A stretch of DNA of 64,000 bases, from the NCBI GenBank assembly GCA_965153355.1, contig OZ231127.1, positions 84,320,001-84,384,000 on the forward strand, written 5' to 3'. This document shows, one piece after another, positions 57,090 through 64,000 of the stretch. This DNA comes from Flaccisagitta enflata. Taxonomy: Eukaryota; Chaetognatha; Sagittoidea; Aphragmophora. The first letter of the stretch is position 1; each line of letters opens with the position of its first letter. Below the pieces are notes generated by a model, which worked only from the letters and a program-made list of their open reading frames with translations, did not search any database and was not told the origin of the DNA. Both the position numbers and the translations under genes were made by a program.

Positions 57090-57920
57090 TGTGACGGAAG
57101 GATGGACCGACGTGTACGTGGTGGACGTGGCGTCCCAAATATCCATAGTCTCTGTCTGGTTCTCAGTATACCCTCCCAGAAGCCATAACTAAGTTTTATG
57201 GTGCGCCGACGAACTACGAAATGAAATACATGACAAATGACACATTATGAGAGCCTTCCTAGTGCACTTCATAGAAATTTTCCGCATATTGTACCCGTTT
57301 GCATTTGAAAGGGAAAACGCGGCTCTTTTGTATGGAACCAGGTCTACAGACCCTAAGTTTTGATTGGATACAAAAGGTTTGACTGAAAGTTAGCTTGGGC
57401 CCTGTTAAAACAGAGTGTTTATCTGACATTGAAAATGTGTAAAAAACAATGTCATCCATATTTTATCCTATAAAACCTCACTAAGAGCGGCGATTTTTCT
57501 CCTTTTCCCCTTAATCACTTGCCTGGGTACATGTTACCTAAATAAGTGTGATGAAGTTACTGGTTACCTTTTTTCTTTCTTTTCTTATGCTAAAAAAAAA
57601 GGGCATCATATCCACCTGTTTCCAGTTTTCAGCTGATCTGCCTAGGAAGTCTTGGGAAATCACATTCAGTGCTTGTAGGAGTGGAAAAAGGACCCTAACT
57701 GCTTGCCTAAGATGTATCTTTCATTTTCTGATAACAAAATTTGAACCTGGATTTGACTCAATGAAATAAGACGCTAAGATCGCGCATTTCCTCTATGGTG
57801 CACCCTTCCTTGCGCCCTCGCCGATCACCATTCAATTTTTGATAGGGTGAAAAGAAGCTCACATATAATTTGTCCGTCAATTCAACAACGTTTACATCTG
57901 ATGTTCTCCCAAGGAAGAAC
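57090..57920. other. AT-rich single-copy interval, no gene recognised
   Basis: A 73-codon frame at 57548-57769 begins MMKLLVTFFLSFLML, which could pass for a signal peptide. It lacks any family or splice support and is not called. Confidence 0.3.
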
Positions 57921-57922
57921 TT

Positions 57923-58159
57923 AACGAGGCCGGATAAACGGCTATCCAAGTCGCATACAAGTGGGCAGGAGCAGTGATAAATAAACAAGACGTGCCAGGA
58001 ATTTGGGCAGAAGCGGTGATGGAAAAAAAAACGCCCGTAAATGTCAACAAAGTAAAAAGAGTTAAGTGTTACCAACTGACCTATCGACCAACCATCCAAC
58101 CAACCGACCGACGGACGGACGGACAGAGTGAGTTGTAGTGTCGCGTAGCACACGACTAG
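57923..58159 (+). mobile_element. HINE-like element
   Basis: Left TTAACGAGGCCGGATAAACG, CAAGTCGCATACAAGTGGGC; right CCGACGGACGGACGGAC, GAGTTGTAGTGTCGCGTAGC then ACACGACTAG. Centre GAATTTGGGCAGAAGCGGTG, shared with the copy at 50295. Confidence 0.7.
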
Positions 58160-58365
58160 AATTTTGAAAAATCAAAAACACAGAGAAACCATCAATCCAT
58201 TGGCTAACAGTTACCATATCATTGAAACGCTCATTGACATTGATTAGGTTTACCACCCAGCCCACCATTGAAAGCCTGTTTGCTTAAACGGGGATCATGT
58301 TCAAGCAAAACCTTTTTTTGTAAGCAAGCCTAGTCGTCACCTACGAGGTGTTGAATGAAAGGGTG

Positions 58366-58399
58366 AATGAGAAAGAGAGAGAGAGAAAGAGAGAGAGAG

Positions 58400-58462
<63 letters not shown>

Positions 58463-58500
58463 AAAAAAAAACAGAGAAAGAAAGAAAGAAAGAAGAAAAA
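58366..58500. repeat. (GA)n-(GAAA)n microsatellite
   Basis: GA then GAAA units, followed by degenerate GAAAGACAGAC sequence to about 58690. Confidence 0.9.
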
Positions 58501-58966
58501 AAGAAATAGAAAACATGCAGACAACTAGAGAAGAAGGAAATAGTACAGAAAGATTAGACAGAAAGAATCAGAGACAGAAACTGAGTCACTGAGACATAGA
58601 CAGAAAGACAGACATACAGACAGAAAGTCATGAGAAAAGAAACTCAGACAGAAAGAAACAGAGACAAAGACAGACAGGCAAAGACAGAGACAGAGAGAGC
58701 TAAAAGAGAAAGTAAGGCGTTGGTTTGATAAAATGCGTAGAAACTGGGTCAAGTTTCTTCAAGGAATTGAATAGGCAATTAGAGACATTGATCAACTTGA
58801 CCTATTCCTCCTTGTCTCACCTTTTTTGTCTTGCTTTCTTTTTTCTCTTTATCCTCTTTTCTTTCACCACTTTGTTTACTTTCTGGTTAACTTTCTGAAC
58901 ACTATTCGTTTTCCTTTTTACATTATTCCTTTCTTTCATGCTTTTTTTTCATTCTTTTTCTTCTTT

Positions 58967-59127
<161 letters not shown>

Positions 59128-59504
59128 AGTAGTATTTCATTCCATAAGGAATAAAGAATTATAGCTGAATGAATCCTGCTCAAAACGTTCATCCTTGGCT
59201 GAGCAATTTCATTACATTTCGATCCAATTACATGTAAAAATCATTCATCAAATATCTCAATTGCAGCACCAACTGAGCACCAAAAAGAAGTATTTCATTT
59301 GCAGCATACTGCGCACGAGTTCTCACGAAAATGAGATGGAATTTTTTTCTCCCTTTTTAGTCCGATTTGATTTCCACCAAAAAATTTCTCACCATGAGAT
59401 GAGAATTTTATCGTCAAACGCGCAACTCAGAGCGTGTTTCCAGTGACCAAGACAGACGCGATTGTTCCAGTAAGTTGCGTTTGCAGTGTGAACACATATT
59501 CATG

Positions 59505-59640
59505 AATTTCAGCTATCCCACGAGGGAGTGAGCAAAGTGAAAGAAAGAGCCTGTGCATGGCGTGAGCAAGCATAGCGAGTGGGGGGAGTAAGCTGTATGA
59601 GAGAACGAACGAAGCGAGCGACCAATCCCATCCCTGTCCA
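59505..59640 (-). repeat. Dispersed repeat, inverted copy of 700-900
   Basis: CCCACGAGGGAGTGAGCAAA, GAACGAACGAAGCGAGCGAC correspond in reverse to CTTTGCTCACTCCCTAGTGG and GTCGCTCGCTACATTC. Confidence 0.45.
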
Positions 59641-59649
59641 TCAGCAACT

Positions 59650-60800
59650 CATTTAATAACATCATCCTCACTCGAATCGTGGGCCTCCTAAGGGAGTCCC
59701 TGCCCATCAGCGACTTAGCCTACTTCCATTATACTCATTCGGATTATTGGCCCTCCTCATATCCCTTGCCTGAGAGTGACCCACTGGTTACATCATTCTC
59801 ATTTAGACCTTTGCATTGGCCCTCAACATCTCCCATTGCAAGACTACGTTACTTTCATCATCCTCATTTAAATACTTCGCTATCCATGTGCTCCATGCTC
59901 AATTCCACTTAGTTACATCAATCTCTATTTCAGACCATGGGCCCTCAGACACGGAAAATGCGCAGTAGGCATAAGGACATCATTCTCAATTGGATCATTG
60001 GCATATGCCCTGCCCCAACATGCATCATGGTGACCCTTGTCACACACCCTTTCTCGCAACTCAGATTCTCAAACTGAATTCTTAATCAACGTCTCCCTAT
60101 TTCCTCCTCGCCAATGCTCAAGTTCACCATTCACACTCCATATGACATCCCATGTTTTCGTTTTTTTTTGCACTGCCCATCTCGGTGCTTCCCCATTCCT
60201 GAAAGCCCATTCATAACTTCCCATTTCGTTTTTCCATAAGACCCACTTCTGCCCAATCTGAATGCCCGTTTCCACACTTCTACCTCATTTCTCTCGAGAT
60301 GTCCATCTTTTTTATCCATATTACCCAATTTTCACGCTACATTTTCCCCACAGCCGACTTTCTTCTCCATTTTCACACTAGATTTTCCCCCCGAAAATCA
60401 ATCCTCAGTTGACCCTACTTTTGTCGCACTATTTTACTACCAATTCCTCTGTGAATCATGACATGACCACCTGATTATTCCACGTATCTGTTACCTCTCT
60501 CTTCTCTTCGATACAAACAAACGTTTTCTACCCCCAGCTCCCCCTTTTCCACTTGCTGTGTTCTTCACTACCATACATAAGTTATGGATAAACCGCTTCA
60601 ACTTCCCACATATGAGTAGGACAACATTACATTGCAACATTACATTGCATTACATCACCTGCTAACGCTGTACAAGCCGTTCTTTTTTTCCTTCCGTCTC
60701 CCCCTTGTTATGACAAACCTGCCTAGAGCCTACATCTTACTTGCAAAAAAACCTCCTATCGCAAACAGTTCCTTCCCCACCCCCTTATTATGACAAACCT
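59650..60800. other. Pyrimidine-rich interval, no gene recognised
   Basis: C/T-rich sequence with diffuse CCCATTTC-type repetitiveness. No frame with support on either strand. Confidence 0.35.
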
Positions 60801-60804
60801 GCCT

Positions 60805-61010
60805 AAATCCCACTTGTACATCACCTCTTAAACCGCTTTACCCACAATCCCACTTGTACATCACCTCGTACATCGCAGCACCCACAATCCAACTTGTACA
60901 TCACCTCTTAAACCACATTACCTACAATCCCACTTGTACATCACCTCTTACACCACATTACCCACAGTACCACTTGTACATCACCTCTTACACCGCATTA
61001 CCCAAAATCC
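60805..61010. repeat. Tandem repeat, about 40-bp unit, five copies
   Basis: Units of CACTTGTACATCACCTCTTA then CACC(G/A)CATTACCCACAATCC. Confidence 0.85.
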
Positions 61011-61245
61011 CTCTTTCCACTTTCCGTATTTTTCGCTTCACGCCTCTGCGCAACAAATTCGACGAAATTGGCAAATAAAATTCAGAATTGTCAAAATTCA
61101 GCGCATTCTTCTCAATTTCTGTCCATCATCCTAATTGCTGTCCAATCTCTCAGCTCCTTTCTGTCCTTTCCGTTCTTTCTGTCCTCTTTGCAGCTGAACA
61201 TTCTGTATGACCGCTTTCAAGTAAAGAAGGTCTCGGAAACAATGT

Positions 61246-61385
<140 letters not shown>

Positions 61386-61845
61386 GTTACACAACCCGCT
61401 CGTACCCTCACCACGAGTCTGACAACACGGTAGGCATGGCATTAGTTCAAGTGAATTATCATAATACCGTACCTGAGAATTTTTACGACGTCATAGACTG
61501 AGTGGAAACGAGAACGAAGAGAGAGAGAGAGAGAGAGAGAGCGTGCGAAAGTGATGAAGGCGTTTCCTTTTCGTCTATCACTAAGTGTAGATATAACGAT
61601 CAAGGCCGACTCAACGCCCTGAGACCGTCCAAGTTCACACTAAATCTTATTGTGTGTTGATTATATCATTTACATCAGTAACAGGTTGAACACGTCATCG
61701 ACTTCTTTCTTTTTCCTTCTTTTTCATCTTTTCTTTTGCCTGAGAAAAGAAGCAAAGATCCACACCGCCTCAAAGCCGCCTCAATGACGAACATATAGGT
61801 CAAACTTGCCAGTTCGCGGTCATGCATTGAGACAGCTCCGTTCTT

Positions 61846-62460
<615 letters not shown>

Positions 62461-62699
62461 TTTCTTTTCTATTCCTCTGTAACTTTTCCTTTCTTTTACA
62501 CTCATTGACACATTGGGATGGATATTGTGACAATCGCTCTTTTTAGTCACTTGCTCAGTCGTGTCTAAGAGCTAGTCCATTTATGCATTGGCACCATTAA
62601 GTTTGACATTTTTGTTTTATGCAAAAAACACAAGCAAGTCAGGTAATTTTTTTCTCAACAATTATCTTTAGGAAGTGTTGGTTATTGCAATTCTTTTTT

Positions 62700-63200
62700 G
62701 GTGTATAGGTTACTGTATTTGATATGTTTAATGCCCCTCTCCATCAAATGCCCCCTCCATCTAATGCCCCCCTCCATCTAATGCCCCCCTCTTATTTCTC
62801 CCAGGGAGTTCATTGGTCACTTAAATTTCAAGCAGGAAATGTTACAGATCAATATTCAAAAAAACCTTTCTGAATGCCTTTCTTTGAAGATATTTGTTTA
62901 TTATCTAGGTCAAAAGTTTGTCACCTTTTTGAGATAAAGTAAGTTAATTGAAAAAATAATACAAATTTCATGTAAGACATATATTAAATCCTTGGTGTGA
63001 CCCTTTTACATAAAACTCAACTGTAGTAATGTTGATTTAACATTGTCAAATTTATTTTTTGTCGCCCCATCTTGGGCATTTACAACTCAAAGTGCATTTA
63101 AGCGCCTGACTGCTATCGTTTTCTCTCTCAATCCCTATTATCCCATATGTTTTCCTCCACCGTATGTTTTTTTTTCCTGGCTCCATGCCTTCACAAACGT
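62700..63200. other. AT-rich interval with TAATGCCCCCCTCCATC repeats
   Basis: 62730-62800 has four CTAATGCCCCCCTCCAT units beside TTACTGTATTTGATATG. This loosely resembles the end of the TIR element at 3729 (CCGTATTTTCTC..GCGCCCC). No right end was found. Confidence 0.35.
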
Positions 63201-63204
63201 GGTT

Positions 63205-63208
<4 letters not shown>

Positions 63209-63301
<93 letters not shown>
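63209..63301. repeat. (CT)n microsatellite
   Basis: About 46 CT units. Confidence 0.95.
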
Positions 63302-63302
<1 letters not shown>

Positions 63303-63429
63303 GCTCTCACCCTTCCTTCCCTCTGACTGAATGTTAGGATTTGATTTGTGTTTGCTTTGTTCAAAGGCTTTTTATTCCGTATTTGCGTATTGTGTGTTTG
63401 GTGTTTACTTATACGATGGCTGTCGCTAT

Positions 63430-63612
63430 CGGCGCGGTGTGGCAATACGACCTACGCGGCGTGGCAATGCGACCAACATGGAATGACAGCGCGACCTACA
63501 TGGCATGGCAGTGCGACCAGCGCGGCGTGGCAGTGCGAACAACATGGCGTGGCAGCACGACCAGCGCAGCGTAGGAGTGCAACCAGCGAGGCGTGGTAGT
63601 GCGATCAGCGTG
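63430..63612. repeat. 24-bp minisatellite, about eight units
   Basis: Units of GGCGTGGCAGTGCGACCAGC and CATGG/GCGG variants. Two plus-strand frames stay open because the unit is a multiple of three; nothing else supports translation. Confidence 0.8.
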
Positions 63613-64000
63613 ACGTTGGCCTGACGCTTTCATTTTAAGCTTTTTAAGCTTTTGTCACATCTGTGAATAATTGCCTAGCCTAGCTAGGGTATGTTCGACT
63701 TCACTCTTACACTGGACAGTTTTCATATCATGACCGCAGCGCATGGCGATATTGACTAATGAATACAGTGGTATTTAAGACAATCAGTAGCTTTTTTCAA
63801 ATGCTCTGGTTCAAAGTAATGTGCACTCGCTGATTGTATATTATCCTCAGAGTTTTGAAGCGAAAGTATCTCAAGTCTGGCTTGAACCTAAGGCTCTCAG
63901 GTTAAGTCTCAGGTCATATATTACGTCAAAACTGATGTGCAGGAATATACTCATTTGTAACGCAAGATCCGAGGGATAATGTAGAGACGCACCGTGGCAT

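Noticed and set aside
57548-57769. 73-codon frame with a hydrophobic start (MMKLLVTFFLSFLML)
   Set aside because: Short, AT-rich, no splice or homology evidence. Hydrophobic starts are common in T-rich frames.
61194-61220. Tiny plus-strand exon LNILYDRFQ between TCTTTGCAG and GTAAAG
   Set aside because: The splice sites look good, but 27 bp with no partner exon cannot be supported.

Overview
The window is animal nuclear DNA, most likely from an invertebrate. It has spliced genes with GT/AG introns, AATAAA signals, a Cys-loop receptor, an XK-related membrane protein, three non-LTR retrotransposons, many short terminal-inverted-repeat (TIR) elements, and an extreme load of di-, tri- and tetranucleotide arrays. 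The species cannot be named from sequence alone. Most long open frames are low-complexity artefacts, and the real genes are mostly visible only as spliced exons. No similarity search was possible; all family assignments come from motifs, splice-site phase and internal comparison.

Host genes. (1) A Cys-loop ligand-gated ion channel of the GABA-A/glycine/glutamate-chloride type lies on the minus strand. Three extracellular-domain exons are well supported (31528-31631, 22652-22780, 20952-21066) and agree in splice phase. Two further 5' exons are tentative (36848-36902, 42614-42960). The membrane-spanning exons are not seen and probably lie beyond the low-coordinate edge or are unrecognised. (2) An XK-related protein lies on the plus strand, with exon 1 at 37194-37576 and exon 2 from 46265. 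Its reading phase matches across an 8.7 kb intron. Exon 2 carries five membrane segments and then a long tail of charged repeats of about 36 residues, broken by one in-frame TAG. (3) A small secreted Cys-containing peptide precursor lies on the plus strand (10590-10643 joined to 10971-11138), possibly with a third exon. (4) A probable acidic C-terminal exon lies on the minus strand (12623-12829). The receptor and XK-related genes appear to interleave on opposite strands.

Mobile DNA. 4.4-9.1 kb holds a nearly complete two-ORF LINE (minus) with three in-frame stops and a polyglutamine expansion. 16.1-20.2 kb holds a CR1-type LINE (minus) whose ORF1 is split by a foldback element. 28.6-30.0 kb holds a 5'-truncated relative of the first LINE (plus). 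At least fourteen copies or fragments of one dispersed family occur. They start near AACAAGGCC, carry GGGTGGGCAGGGGC and GGAC/GTCC tetranucleotide tracts, and end in a hairpin followed by CTAAAAA. They resemble Helentron-associated (HINE/mini-me/pearl-like) elements. A second foldback family, with GGGCAGCGGCCCCAAAGGGCC ends, has about eight copies. Two hAT-type non-autonomous elements have clear 8-bp target duplications, and several TA-flanked TIR elements are present.

Layout. 0-3.2 kb: satellite-like tandem repeats. 3.2-9.2 kb: nested elements and LINE 1. 9.5-13.4 kb: dispersed elements around the peptide gene. 13.4-16 kb: microsatellites. 16-21 kb: CR1 element and receptor exon. 21-31.7 kb: receptor introns full of repeats. 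32-46 kb: repeats, XK-related exon 1 and tentative exons. 46.2-49.1 kb: XK-related exon 2. 49-64 kb: almost entirely repeats and non-coding sequence.
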